From Actinomycetota bacterium (lineage in GTDB: Bacteria > Actinomycetota > Actinomycetes > JACCUZ01), in assembly GCA_030841195.1 (NCBI GenBank), contig JAVEDA010000258.1:1-10019 (forward strand): a DNA stretch of 10,019 nt, written 5' to 3'. The notes under the pieces were generated by a model. That model was not told where the DNA came from. It saw nothing but the letters and a program-made list of their open reading frames with translations, and made no database searches. How positions within the stretch are numbered: the stretch's first letter is position 1; each line of letters starts with the position of its first letter. A program made the translations under genes and the position numbers. Positions 1 through 5,778 of the stretch are shown here, in pieces.

Positions 1-945
1 AACGACGGGGGCCGGGTCGCCGCCCGCAGTGCGGAACGTGTCGCGGAAGCCGCGGATGCCGGCCACGTCGGCGCCGCGGAAGCCGTAGATCGACTGATCG
101 GGGTCGCCGACCGCTACCAGGTCGCGGCCGTCGCCGGCCAGCAGCGACAGCAGCGCGACCTGCGCCGGGTCGGTGTCCTGCAGCTCGTCCACGAACACGT
201 GCGGCCGCGCCGCGCGCGCGGCCGCAAGCAGGTCGGGCTCCTGCACCCAGAGGCCGACCACCGCGCGGATCAGCTCGGCCGGGTCGTAGCTCGCCGCGTC
301 CTGCAAGGCGGTCACCCCGGCGTACTGCCGCATGAACCGGGCTGCGGCGCGCCAGTCGTCGCGGCCCTGGACCCGGCCGAGCCGGTCGAGCTCCTGCGGG
401 GTCACGCCCCGCTCGTACGCGCGCATCACCAGGTCGCGGAGCTCCTGCGCGAAGCCGCGGGTGGGCAGCGCGGGGTGCAGGCGCTGCGGCCAGTCAGGGG
501 CACCGGCGGCCAGGTCACCCTCGAGCAGGTCCCGGACGACGAGGTCCTGCTCCGGGCCGGCCAGCAGGCGCGGGGACGGCTCGCCCCGCAGCGCCGCCTC
601 GCGCCGGAGCACCCCGAACGCGTAGGAGTGGAAGGTCCGGGCCAGCGGCTCCTTGGTGGCGCGGCCGAGCCGGGTGGTGATGCGGGTGCGCAGCTCGGCG
701 GCAGCGCGCCGGCCGAAGGTCAGCACCAGCACCTGCTCGGGGTCGGCGCCGGCCTCGATCCGGGCCACCACGGCCTCGACCACAGTGGTGGTCTTGCCGG
801 TGCCCGGCCCTGCCAGCACCAGCAGCGGGCCGCCGCTGTGGTCGACGACCCGCCGCTGCGCGTCGTCGAGCGCTGGCACGGCGACCTCAGTCGCGGCCGG
901 CCGGACCAGTTGGTACGTCGGCGCAGGGCTGCTCACGTCGGCCAT
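1..945 (-). CDS. adnA: UvrD/Rep-family (SF1A) ATP-dependent DNA helicase, AdnA-like, N-terminal part (runs off left edge)
   Basis: Only the first 315 residues are in the window; the frame is open to base 1. The N-terminal motor motifs of a UvrD-like helicase are visible in order: Q-motif Gln30, Walker A AGPGTGKT at 45-52, motif Ia LTFGRRAA around 75-82, motif II VDELQD at 252-257, and motif III GDPDQSIYGFRGA at 280-292. All look intact, so an ATP-driven 3'-5' translocase is expected. In the AdnAB family this subunit pairs with AdnB, carries a C-terminal RecB-like nuclease, and resects double-strand breaks. The nuclease and AdnB would lie to the left and cannot be seen. The ATG at 945 is chosen because AGGGGG (955-960 on the complement) sits 9 nt upstream. 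The gene starts 27 nt after the second M16 gene on the same strand, so it is probably the third gene of that operon. The helicase family is firm. The AdnA name rests on memory of the adnA/MGMT-like/moeZ neighbourhood; a different UvrD-like helicase is the alternative. Confidence 0.85.
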   Translation of the reverse strand, partial: MADVSSPAPTYQLVRPAATEVAVPALDDAQRRVVDHSGGPLLVLAGPGTGKTTTVVEAVVARIEAGADPEQVLVLTFGRRAAAELRTRITTRLGRATKEPLARTFHSYAFGVLRREAALRGEPSPRLLAGPEQDLVVRDLLEGDLAAGAPDWPQRLHPALPTRGFAQELRDLVMRAYERGVTPQELDRLGRVQGRDDWRAAARFMRQYAGVTALQDAASYDPAELIRAVVGLWVQEPDLLAAARAARPHVFVDELQDTDPAQVALLSLLAGDGRDLVAVGDPDQSIYGFRGADVAGIRGFRDTFRTAGGDPAPVV

Positions 946-954
946 CCCACCACG

Positions 955-960
955 CCCCCT
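955..960 (-). promoter_or_regulatory. Shine-Dalgarno AGGGGG of the helicase gene
   Basis: AGGGGG on the minus strand lies 9 nt before the ATG at 945. It is the only good ribosome-binding match near this start and fixes the helicase N-terminus inside the short gap after the M16 stop codon. Confidence 0.6.
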
Positions 961-972
961 GGACACAACAGG

Positions 973-2316
973 TCAGGCCCGGACCACCTCGGTGAGGGCC
1001 GACAAGGGGGTCTCGATCCGGGCTGCGTCACCGACGACGGTGGTGATGCGGGTCGCGGGAGCAAGCAGCGTCTGGGCCGCTTCGTGCACGTCCTCGGGCG
1101 TGACCGCGAGCAGGGCGGCCGGGTGCTCGCGCAGCCAGGTCACGTCCAGGCCGTCCGCGAGCAGCGCCGTCAGGGTCCCCGCCAGACCGGCCTGGGTCGC
1201 CGTCGACAGCGCCAGGATCCCCACCAGGTACTGCGCGGTCGCTGCCACCTCGTCGGCGGTCGGCGGCAGGCTGACCAGGCGGCCCAGCTCGTAGCCCACC
1301 TCGACCAGCGCCGGTGCCGTCACCTCGGTCGCGACGTCGGCTGAGGTCACCAGGCACGAGGCAGCCGCCCCGTGCCGCAGCGCGCTGCGCGGGCTGTAGG
1401 TGTAGCCCTTGTCCTCGCGGATGTTCATGACCAGCCGGGACGAGAAGTAGCCGCCGTACAGCGCGTTGGTCACCTCCGCGGCCGGGTACGACGGGTCGGT
1501 GCGCGCCGGTGCGGGCCCGCCCACCCGGAGGTTCGACTGCACCGCACCCGGCCGGTCGACCAGCAGCAGCGGCCCCTGCTGCGCGGGCCGCACCGCCGGC
1601 ACCCGGCTGGGCCCGCCGGTGGAGTTCCACCCGGACATCGCCGCGGCCACCTGGTCGAGCGCCCGGGCCGGGGTGAGGTCGCCCACCAGCACCAGCAGGC
1701 TGCCGTCCGGCACCACCCGGCGGCGCTGCGCCGCGCGCAGCGAGGCCGGCGGCACGGCGAGCACCTCGTCGGCGTCCGGGTGCTCCCGGCCGTAGGGGTG
1801 GCCGCCGTACATCCGGCGCAGCCACGACTCGTCGGCCACCACCCCCGGCTGCGACCAGGCGCGCCGGAGCTGGTCGGCCAGCCGGGCCGCCTCGCCCTCG
1901 ACCTGGCGCCGCGGATAGCTCGCCCCGACCAGCACCTCGGTCAGCAGCCGCAGCAGCTCGGGCAGCCCGGCCCGCAACGACTCGCCGGCAAGCAGCAGCC
2001 GGTCGGCGTCGCCGCTGACCCGCAGCGACCCGCCGATCCGCTGCAGCGCCTCGGCCAGCTCGCCCTGGGAGCGTTCGGCGGTGCCGAGCAGCATGCCGCG
2101 CTCCAGCATCGCGGACCTCGCCAGGTCCTCGTCCCGGCGCACTGCTGTCGGCACCCGGAGCCGGACGTGCACCACCGGCACGCTCGGCCGGCGCACCGCG
2201 ACCACCCGGAGGCCGTTCGGCAGCACCCGCTCGGCCACCGTCGGCAGCCGGGGCTTGCGCGGCCGCGCCAGGCCGGGGACCTCGCGGGGGGCGAGCGCCT
2301 TGGCCTTGGGGCTCAT
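973..2316 (-). CDS. M16 family peptidase-like protein, non-catalytic (R/Y-motif) subunit
   Basis: This 447-aa protein is of usual length for a two-domain M16B (MPP/SPH2682-like) subunit. The opening (VLPNGLRVVAVRRPSVPVV, about 31-49) is the typical first strand pair. Where the catalytic partner has HLFEH, this protein has AMLER (69-73), so both zinc-binding histidines are missing and it should not cleave peptides alone. The C-terminal domain keeps the conserved FSSRLVMNIREDKGYTYS segment (291-308), whose Arg300 and Tyr307 match the R/Y pair that contacts substrate in M16 enzymes. It is therefore best read as the MPP-alpha-like partner of the upstream gene. Its ATG at 2316 overlaps the partner's TGA (ATGA), a sign of translational coupling and fixed stoichiometry. 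The frame stays open further upstream, but that part lies over the first M16 gene and is not used. There is no signal peptide or membrane segment, so it is probably cytoplasmic. The substrate is unknown. Confidence 0.9.
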   Translation of the reverse strand: MSPKAKALAPREVPGLARPRKPRLPTVAERVLPNGLRVVAVRRPSVPVVHVRLRVPTAVRRDEDLARSAMLERGMLLGTAERSQGELAEALQRIGGSLRVSGDADRLLLAGESLRAGLPELLRLLTEVLVGASYPRRQVEGEAARLADQLRRAWSQPGVVADESWLRRMYGGHPYGREHPDADEVLAVPPASLRAAQRRRVVPDGSLLVLVGDLTPARALDQVAAAMSGWNSTGGPSRVPAVRPAQQGPLLLVDRPGAVQSNLRVGGPAPARTDPSYPAAEVTNALYGGYFSSRLVMNIREDKGYTYSPRSALRHGAAASCLVTSADVATEVTAPALVEVGYELGRLVSLPPTADEVAATAQYLVGILALSTATQAGLAGTLTALLADGLDVTWLREHPAALLAVTPEDVHEAAQTLLAPATRITTVVGDAARIETPLSALTEVVRA

Positions 2317-3611
2317 CGGGCACCGCCGGCCACGATGTCGAGGCGCGCCCGCGTGTCCGGGAGCAGCTCGGCCGCGGCGGCCGCTACCTGCTCGCCGGTG
2401 ACCGCACCGAGAAGGGCGGGCAGCTCCCCCACCAGCTCGGCGCGGCCGCGTTGCTGCTCGAAGGACGCCATCGCCAGGGTCCGCGACAGCACGTGGTCCT
2501 GACCCTGCAGCAGCGCCGAGGTCAGCCGGGCCCGCACCCGCTCCAGCTCGTCGTCGGGGACGCCGCCGGTCGCGACCCGGTCGAGCTCCTCGTCGACGGC
2601 GGCGACCACCCGGTCGGAGGGCACCTCGGCCGTGTGGTGCGCCTCGACAAGCAGGGCCGTCGGGTTGCGCACGTCGAACGCGTCCTCCATGAAGGCGATG
2701 TGGGCGCCGACGTCGCTGGCGATCCGGTCCTCCTGCACGAGGCGGCGGCGCAACCGCGAGGCGTCGCCGGTGGCCAGCACGGAGGTCAGCACGACGTACG
2801 GCAGATAGGCGTCGAGGTCGTGGGGGTCCGGGACCCGCCACCCCAGCGCGACCGCCGGCGCCGGCGCGAGCGGGTCGACGTGCTCCGCACGCCGCTCCGA
2901 GGTCGGCGCCGGCTCGTCGAAGTCGGGGCGGTCGGGGACCGTACGCCGGGGGACGTCGCCGAAGTGGGTGCGAATGAGCTCCATGGCCGCGTCCGGGTCG
3001 AGGTCACCGCCGACTGCCAGCACGGCGTTGCCGGGGGCGTAGTAACGGTCGAAGAAGTCGCGGGCGTCCTCGACGGTGGCACTCTCCAGGTCCTCGAACC
3101 CGCCATATCCGTTGTGGGCGTTGGGGAACGACTCGAACAGCACCGGCGGCAGGGTCAGCCACGGGAAGCCGCCGTAGGGCTGGTTGAGGACGTTGACCCG
3201 GATCTCCTCCTTCACCACGGCGATCTGGTTGGCGAGGTTCTCCTCGGTGACGGCGGGCGCGCGCATCCGGTCCGCCTCGAGGAACAGCGCCCGCTCCAGG
3301 GCGTTCGACGGCAGCGCCTCGTAGTAGTTCGTGTAGTCCAGCCGGGTCGACCCGTTGAGGGTGCCGCCGGAGGACTGCACGTACTTGACGTGGTCCATCT
3401 TCTGCAACGACGCCGAGCCCTGGAACATCAGGTGCTCGAAGAGGTGCGCGAAGCCGGTGCGGCCTTCGGGCTCGGACCGGATGCCGACGTCGTAGTAGAC
3501 CGCCACGGCTACCACCGGCGCCGAGCGGTCCGGCGCCACGACGACCCGCAGGCCGTTGCGGAGGGTCGCGCGCTCGACGGCGTACGACGTGACGGGGGCT
3601 GTCAAGACCAT
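2313..3611 (-). CDS. M16 family zinc metallopeptidase, catalytic subunit
   Basis: This 432-aa protein carries the inverted zinc motif HxxEH as HLFEHLMFQG: His56 and His60 are zinc ligands and Glu59 the catalytic base. The third ligand is expected about 75 residues on, at Glu135 or Glu136 in the VVKEEIR stretch. The DYTNYYEALP segment (92-101) that follows is also characteristic. The second half-domain has RLVQEDRIAS (290-299), the form seen in catalytic subunits that lack the R/Y pair. The downstream coupled M16 gene supplies that pair, so the active enzyme is probably a heterodimer like mitochondrial processing peptidase or Sphingomonas SPH2681/2682. No export signal is seen; family members digest peptides or small proteins. 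It is the first gene of the minus-strand operon. The ATG at 3611 has no well-spaced Shine-Dalgarno (GAGG lies 12 nt away), and a leaderless transcript is possible. The true substrate cannot be told from the sequence. Confidence 0.95.
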   Translation of the reverse strand: MVLTAPVTSYAVERATLRNGLRVVVAPDRSAPVVAVAVYYDVGIRSEPEGRTGFAHLFEHLMFQGSASLQKMDHVKYVQSSGGTLNGSTRLDYTNYYEALPSNALERALFLEADRMRAPAVTEENLANQIAVVKEEIRVNVLNQPYGGFPWLTLPPVLFESFPNAHNGYGGFEDLESATVEDARDFFDRYYAPGNAVLAVGGDLDPDAAMELIRTHFGDVPRRTVPDRPDFDEPAPTSERRAEHVDPLAPAPAVALGWRVPDPHDLDAYLPYVVLTSVLATGDASRLRRRLVQEDRIASDVGAHIAFMEDAFDVRNPTALLVEAHHTAEVPSDRVVAAVDEELDRVATGGVPDDELERVRARLTSALLQGQDHVLSRTLAMASFEQQRGRAELVGELPALLGAVTGEQVAAAAAELLPDTRARLDIVAGGAR

Positions 3612-3617
3612 CCGGCG

Positions 3618-3623
3618 ACGGTA
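3618..3623 (-). promoter_or_regulatory. Possible -10 element (TACCGT) for a leaderless M16 operon transcript
   Basis: On the minus strand TACCGT fits the TANNNT form of actinobacterial -10 elements. It is followed by 6 nt and then the ATG at 3611, which would put transcription start at or next to the A of the start codon. No convincing -35 hexamer was found at the expected distance. This is an inference from spacing and from the lack of a usable Shine-Dalgarno. Confidence 0.35.
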
Positions 3624-3636
3624 CCTCGCAGCGAGC

Positions 3637-3642
3637 GATACT
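3637..3642 (+). promoter_or_regulatory. Possible -10 element (GATACT) for a leaderless tfoX-like transcript
   Basis: GATACT matches the -10 consensus at four of six positions, including the key A at position 2 and T at position 6. Six bases separate it from the ATG at 3649, the distance expected if transcription begins at the start codon. There is no Shine-Dalgarno in between and no clear -35 hexamer. Confidence 0.35.
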
Positions 3643-3648
3643 CCTCAC

Positions 3649-3981
3649 ATGGCGTACGACGAGGAGCTGGCCGACCGGATCCGCGAGGTCGTCCGGGGTG
3701 AGCCCGGCCTCACCGAGAAGGCGATGTTCGGCGGCCTGGCCTTCCTGATCGCCGGCCACCTGGCCGTCAGTGCGAGCGGCCAGGGCGGCATGCTGCTGCG
3801 TTGCGACCCGGCGCAAACCGTGGACCTGGTCAGCCACCCGCACGTGCAGCGGTTCGAGATGCGCGGTCGAGAGATGGACGGGTGGCTGCGGGTGGACCCC
3901 GCGGCGGTCGACACCGAGGACGACCTGCAGAACTGGGTGAGCCGCGGCGTCGCCTACGCCCGGTCGCTGCCACCCAAGTAG
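3649..3981 (+). CDS. TfoX/Sxy N-terminal domain protein
   Basis: This 110-aa single-domain protein is recognised by EKAMFGGLAFLIAGHLAVSA (about 24-43, the MFGG signature of the TfoX_N fold), by MRGREMDGWLRVD in the middle, and by the ending WVSRGVAYARSLPPK. TfoX/Sxy in gamma-proteobacteria activates competence genes, but this short actinobacterial form has only the N-terminal domain and no demonstrated regulatory role known to me, so a competence function should not be assumed. The ATG at 3649 is chosen because family members begin MAYDEELADRI, and the longer open frame runs back over the M16 gene on the other strand. The gene is divergent from the M16 operon across 37 bp and ends 7 nt from the stop of the convergent alkyltransferase-like gene, so the two 3' ends have no room for separate terminators. 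Confidence 0.88.
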   Translation: MAYDEELADRIREVVRGEPGLTEKAMFGGLAFLIAGHLAVSASGQGGMLLRCDPAQTVDLVSHPHVQRFEMRGREMDGWLRVDPAAVDTEDDLQNWVSRGVAYARSLPPK

Positions 3982-3988
3982 GCCCGGA

Positions 3989-4306
3989 TCAGCTGCCGTC
4001 CCAGCGGGCCCGTCGCATGTCCACCCGGGTCCCGTCCGGTCGCAGCGGGGTGGCTTCGGCCCTGAGCTGCGTCAGGCACTCCGCCTCGTGGCCGGGTGGC
4101 GGGCTGCCGTCGGCCCGGATCACCCGCCACCACGGGACGTCGCCGCCGCCGCGCGACATCACCTGGCCCACCTGACGGGGCCCGCCGCTGCCCAGGTACT
4201 CGGCCACGTCGCCGTACGACATGACCCGGCCCGCCGGGATCAGTGCGACGACGGCCAGCACCTGCTCCTCGTAGTCCGGATGGTCGCTCGATCGATCCAC
4301 CGGCAT
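3989..4306 (-). CDS. Alkyltransferase-like protein (MGMT/Ogt DNA-binding fold, Cys replaced by Trp)
   Basis: This 105-aa protein has the C-terminal DNA-binding domain of O6-alkylguanine-DNA alkyltransferases. IPAGRVMSYGDVAEYLG (23-39) is the helix-turn-helix entry with Tyr31 at the place of the base-flipping tyrosine. RQVGQVM (44-50) puts Arg44 at the place of the arginine finger. The active-site PCHR is here PWWR (58-61), so the alkyl-accepting cysteine is a tryptophan and repair by alkyl transfer is impossible. Such ATL proteins bind O6-alkylguanine, flip the base and hand the site to nucleotide excision repair. The only cysteine, Cys77, lies elsewhere. A second tryptophan in place of the usual histidine is noteworthy. 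The ATG at 4306 is preferred; a GTG at 4315 would add three residues but reaches into the presumed promoter. The gene is divergent from the methyltransferase across 17 bp and has no Shine-Dalgarno, suggesting a leaderless mRNA. Confidence 0.88.
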   Translation of the reverse strand: MPVDRSSDHPDYEEQVLAVVALIPAGRVMSYGDVAEYLGSGGPRQVGQVMSRGGGDVPWWRVIRADGSPPPGHEAECLTQLRAEATPLRPDGTRVDMRRARWDGS

Positions 4307-4310
4307 GGCG

Positions 4311-4319
4311 CACACTGTG
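4311..4319. promoter_or_regulatory. Symmetric dyad CACACTGTG centred between two divergent start codons
   Basis: This nine-base inverted repeat (CACA, central C, TGTG) lies in the middle of a 17-bp gap. The first bases of the two ATG codons (4306 minus, 4324 plus) are each exactly 9 bases from its centre at 4315. Read on the plus strand it gives CACACT, and on the minus strand CACAGT, each 7 nt before its ATG. Both carry the conserved A2 and T6 of a -10 element but are otherwise poor matches. It may be an overlapping bidirectional promoter core for two leaderless genes, or a repressor site; a chance palindrome is also possible. Confidence 0.35.
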
Positions 4320-4323
4320 GCGC

Positions 4324-5154
4324 ATGACCGACCCGCGAGAGATGGTGGCCGGAGTCTTCGAGAGGTCGGCCCCGACGTACGACGCCGTGGGGGTGGCGTT
4401 CTTCACCGACGTCGGTCGGCGCCTCGTCGCCATGGCCGAGGTGCAACCGGGCGAGCGCGTCGTCGACCTGGGGTGCGGCCGGGGCGCGGCCCTGTTCCCC
4501 GCCGCCACCGCGGTCGGGCCGACCGGCACGGCGCTGGGCATCGACCTGGCGCCGACCATGGTGGCGCTGACCCGCGCTGACGCCCGGGTCCGCGGCCTGG
4601 CCAACGTGTCGGTCGAGATGGGTGATGCGCAGGAGCCGGGGCTCACGAGCGGCCGCTACGACGTGGTGCTGTCGTCCCTGACGGTGTTCTTCCTGCCCGA
4701 CCCGTTGGCCGGCCTCCGGGCCTGGCGGGACGCGGTCGTCGATGGCGGCCGGCTGGCCGTGACCACCTTCGCCGGGCGCGACGACCCGCGGTGGGGGTGG
4801 TTGTCGGAGGTCTTCCCCTCGCGCGACCCGGCGGCCACGACCCCCGACCCGGATGCCGGCTCTGACGAGGACACCGGCCCGTTCAGCTCCTCGGAACGGC
4901 TGCACCAGCTGCTGGCGGAGGCCGGGTGGCAGGACGCCACCTCTGTCGAGCAGGACCACGACGTGCGCTTCGCCGACGCCGACCAGTGGGTGGACTGGTC
5001 CTGGTCGCACGGGATGCGGATGTACTGGGAACGAACGCCCGAGAGCGACCGACCGGCTGCTGAGGCGGCGGCCCGCGAGCAGCTGCAGGCGATGGAAGCC
5101 GACGGCTTGATGCTGAGGATGCGGGTGCGCTACACGACTGCGACCGCTGGCTGA
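4324..5154 (+). CDS. Class I SAM-dependent methyltransferase (UbiE/Methyltransf_11-like)
   Basis: This 276-aa protein has a Rossmann-type methyltransferase core. FERSAPTYDAVG (12-23) is the usual lead-in helix. Motif I VVDLGCGRG lies at 46-54, and the acidic end of strand 2 is GID (Asp74) for the SAM ribose. MGDAQE (99-104) places Asp101 next to the adenine, YDVVLSSLTVFF (112-123) is motif II, and GGRLAVTTF (141-149) is motif III. The substrate is not deducible; the region after residue 150 (acidic loop, then a Trp-rich stretch around 220-240) is not the ubiquinone/menaquinone UbiE pattern, so a small-molecule methyltransferase is more likely than a quinone enzyme. The ATG at 4324 gives the usual family N-terminus; the frame continues upstream only over the alkyltransferase-like gene. 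No Shine-Dalgarno precedes it. It ends 16 nt before a strong hairpin and is the only gene of its transcription unit. Confidence 0.88.
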   Translation: MTDPREMVAGVFERSAPTYDAVGVAFFTDVGRRLVAMAEVQPGERVVDLGCGRGAALFPAATAVGPTGTALGIDLAPTMVALTRADARVRGLANVSVEMGDAQEPGLTSGRYDVVLSSLTVFFLPDPLAGLRAWRDAVVDGGRLAVTTFAGRDDPRWGWLSEVFPSRDPAATTPDPDAGSDEDTGPFSSSERLHQLLAEAGWQDATSVEQDHDVRFADADQWVDWSWSHGMRMYWERTPESDRPAAEAAAREQLQAMEADGLMLRMRVRYTTATAG

Positions 5155-5170
5155 CGCGAAGCTGTGCGTC

Positions 5171-5205
5171 CGTGACGGGCCCGGCGGAAGACCGGGCCCG
5201 CCACG
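5171..5205. terminator. Bidirectional GC-rich hairpin terminator between convergent genes
   Basis: Bases 5176-5184 (CGGGCCCGG) pair perfectly with 5192-5200 around a 7-nt loop. The stem is lengthened by CGTG (5171-5174) pairing with CACG (5202-5205) across one A-C mismatch, giving 13 pairs. It lies between the methyltransferase stop (5154) and the stop of the secreted-protein gene (5217). There is no T-run on either side; many actinobacterial terminators are of this U-less type. The placement fits ending both transcripts. Confidence 0.7.
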
Positions 5206-5216
5206 GGGCAGAGCGG

Positions 5217-5675
5217 TCAGCGGAGCCGCAGCCTGACCACGCTGCCGTCGGGAGTCGGGGTCAGCGTCCCGCTCCCGGTGGCGCCGTAGAACTCACCGCG
5301 TCCTCCGGTGACGACGAGCTGCACGGGGGTGGTGGGCGCCAGCCCGGGCTGGATGCCACGGGTCGTGATGATGCCGTGGGCGGTCACGAAGTCGACCTCG
5401 CACTGGCGGATGCCACCCGCCGTCGACTTGACCACGACGCAGGCGGCGGTGGTGCGGCCGGTGATGTCGCCGGAGACGACGTGGCTGTCGATGTAGAACT
5501 GGTCGGCGACCGATGGTCCGGCGGGCGCGACGTCCACCGGCGTGAGCGAGTCGAGGTGGTTGACGAACGTGACGGTGCGCGCCGGCTCGGCGCTGGCCGA
5601 GGCTGCTCCGACGGCCGCGAATGCCGCGACGGCGAGCGCACCCGCGGCGAGCAGTGCTGGGTTCCTGGTCCTCAT
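5217..5675 (-). CDS. Secreted AOC/dirigent-like beta-barrel protein
   Basis: This 152-aa protein has a clear Sec signal peptide: an Arg-containing start, a hydrophobic Ala/Leu/Val core at about 7-26, and an AXA site (ASA, 27-29) with cleavage likely before Glu30. The mature part of about 123 residues resembles the allene-oxide-cyclase-like/dirigent barrel found in many actinobacterial exported proteins: a VADQFYI strand (56-62), a VSGDITG turn (67-73), then TAACVVVKSTAGGIRQCEVD (76-95) and LVVTGGRGEFYGATGSG (120-136), the typical repeat of strand and Gly-rich turn. Cys79 and Cys92 lie in adjacent strands and could form a disulfide outside the cell. No catalytic function is established for these bacterial barrels, and none is claimed here. 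The start ATG at 5675 is supported by AGGAG 5 nt upstream. The gene is divergent from the LAL regulator, which may control it. Confidence 0.85.
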   Translation of the reverse strand: MRTRNPALLAAGALAVAAFAAVGAASASAEPARTVTFVNHLDSLTPVDVAPAGPSVADQFYIDSHVVSGDITGRTTAACVVVKSTAGGIRQCEVDFVTAHGIITTRGIQPGLAPTTPVQLVVTGGRGEFYGATGSGTLTPTPDGSVVRLRLR

Positions 5676-5680
5676 GTCGG

Positions 5681-5685
5681 CTCCT
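5681..5685 (-). promoter_or_regulatory. Shine-Dalgarno AGGAG of the secreted barrel gene
   Basis: AGGAG on the minus strand lies 5 nt before the ATG at 5675. It fixes the start so that the protein begins directly with its signal peptide. Confidence 0.7.
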
Positions 5686-5754
5686 GGTGAGTTGTTGGTG
5701 GGTGGTACGGCTCCGACTGTGGGCGCGACGGCAGCAGCTCCGCTTCCGTGGAAA

Positions 5755-5776
5755 CCGCAGGACTGCCAGGCTGCGG
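5755..5776. repeat. Short inverted repeat just before the LAL start codon
   Basis: CCGCAG (5755-5760) and CTGCGG (5771-5776) are exact inverted repeats around a 10-nt spacer, ending 2 nt before the GTG at 5779. It could be an operator or a hairpin covering the ribosome-binding region. Six-base arms occur readily by chance in DNA this rich in GC. Confidence 0.3.
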
Positions 5777-5778
5777 GC

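Larger units (their letters stand above)
5676..5778. promoter_or_regulatory. Shared divergent promoter region of the secreted protein and the LAL regulator
   Basis: These 103 bp separate the two divergent start codons and must hold the promoters of both genes. On the plus strand a weak candidate is TTGTTG (5692-5697), 17 nt, GACTGT (5715-5720). No convincing minus-strand hexamers were found. A stretch of G and T around 5686-5708 is less GC-rich than its surroundings. The region is the natural place for a LuxR-type operator, but no long dyad that would mark one was found. Confidence 0.5.

Noticed and set aside
199..1344. Plus-strand open frame of 381 codons over the helicase and M16 genes
   Set aside because: The composition is low-complexity Arg/Gly/His/Gln with no family signature, and it is antisense to the helicase and second M16 gene, whose motifs are clear.
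2317..2841. In-frame N-terminal extension of the second M16 protein (to 622 residues)
   Set aside because: The extra 175 residues overlap the end of the first M16 gene in another frame and look like random Arg/Gly/Ala. The ATGA overlap at 2313-2316 gives a canonical start and family length.
3556..3648. Upstream extension of the tfoX-like gene
   Set aside because: It would overlap the start of the divergent M16 gene. The family begins at the Met at 3649 (MAYDEEL).
2451..3701. Plus-strand open frame of 416 codons over the catalytic M16 gene
   Set aside because: It is the antisense shadow of the M16 gene. The translated sequence is Val/Gly/Arg/His-rich and matches no known fold.
3649..3981. 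Natural-competence regulator role for the TfoX-like gene
   Set aside because: Only the N-terminal domain is present, no competence genes are nearby, and the competence role is known from gamma-proteobacterial two-domain proteins.
3981..4010. Possible hairpin GGCCCG...CGGGCC at the tfoX-like/alkyltransferase-like convergent ends
   Set aside because: Six-base arms around an 18-nt loop, lying inside the alkyltransferase-like coding sequence, are too weak to call a terminator in this GC-rich DNA.
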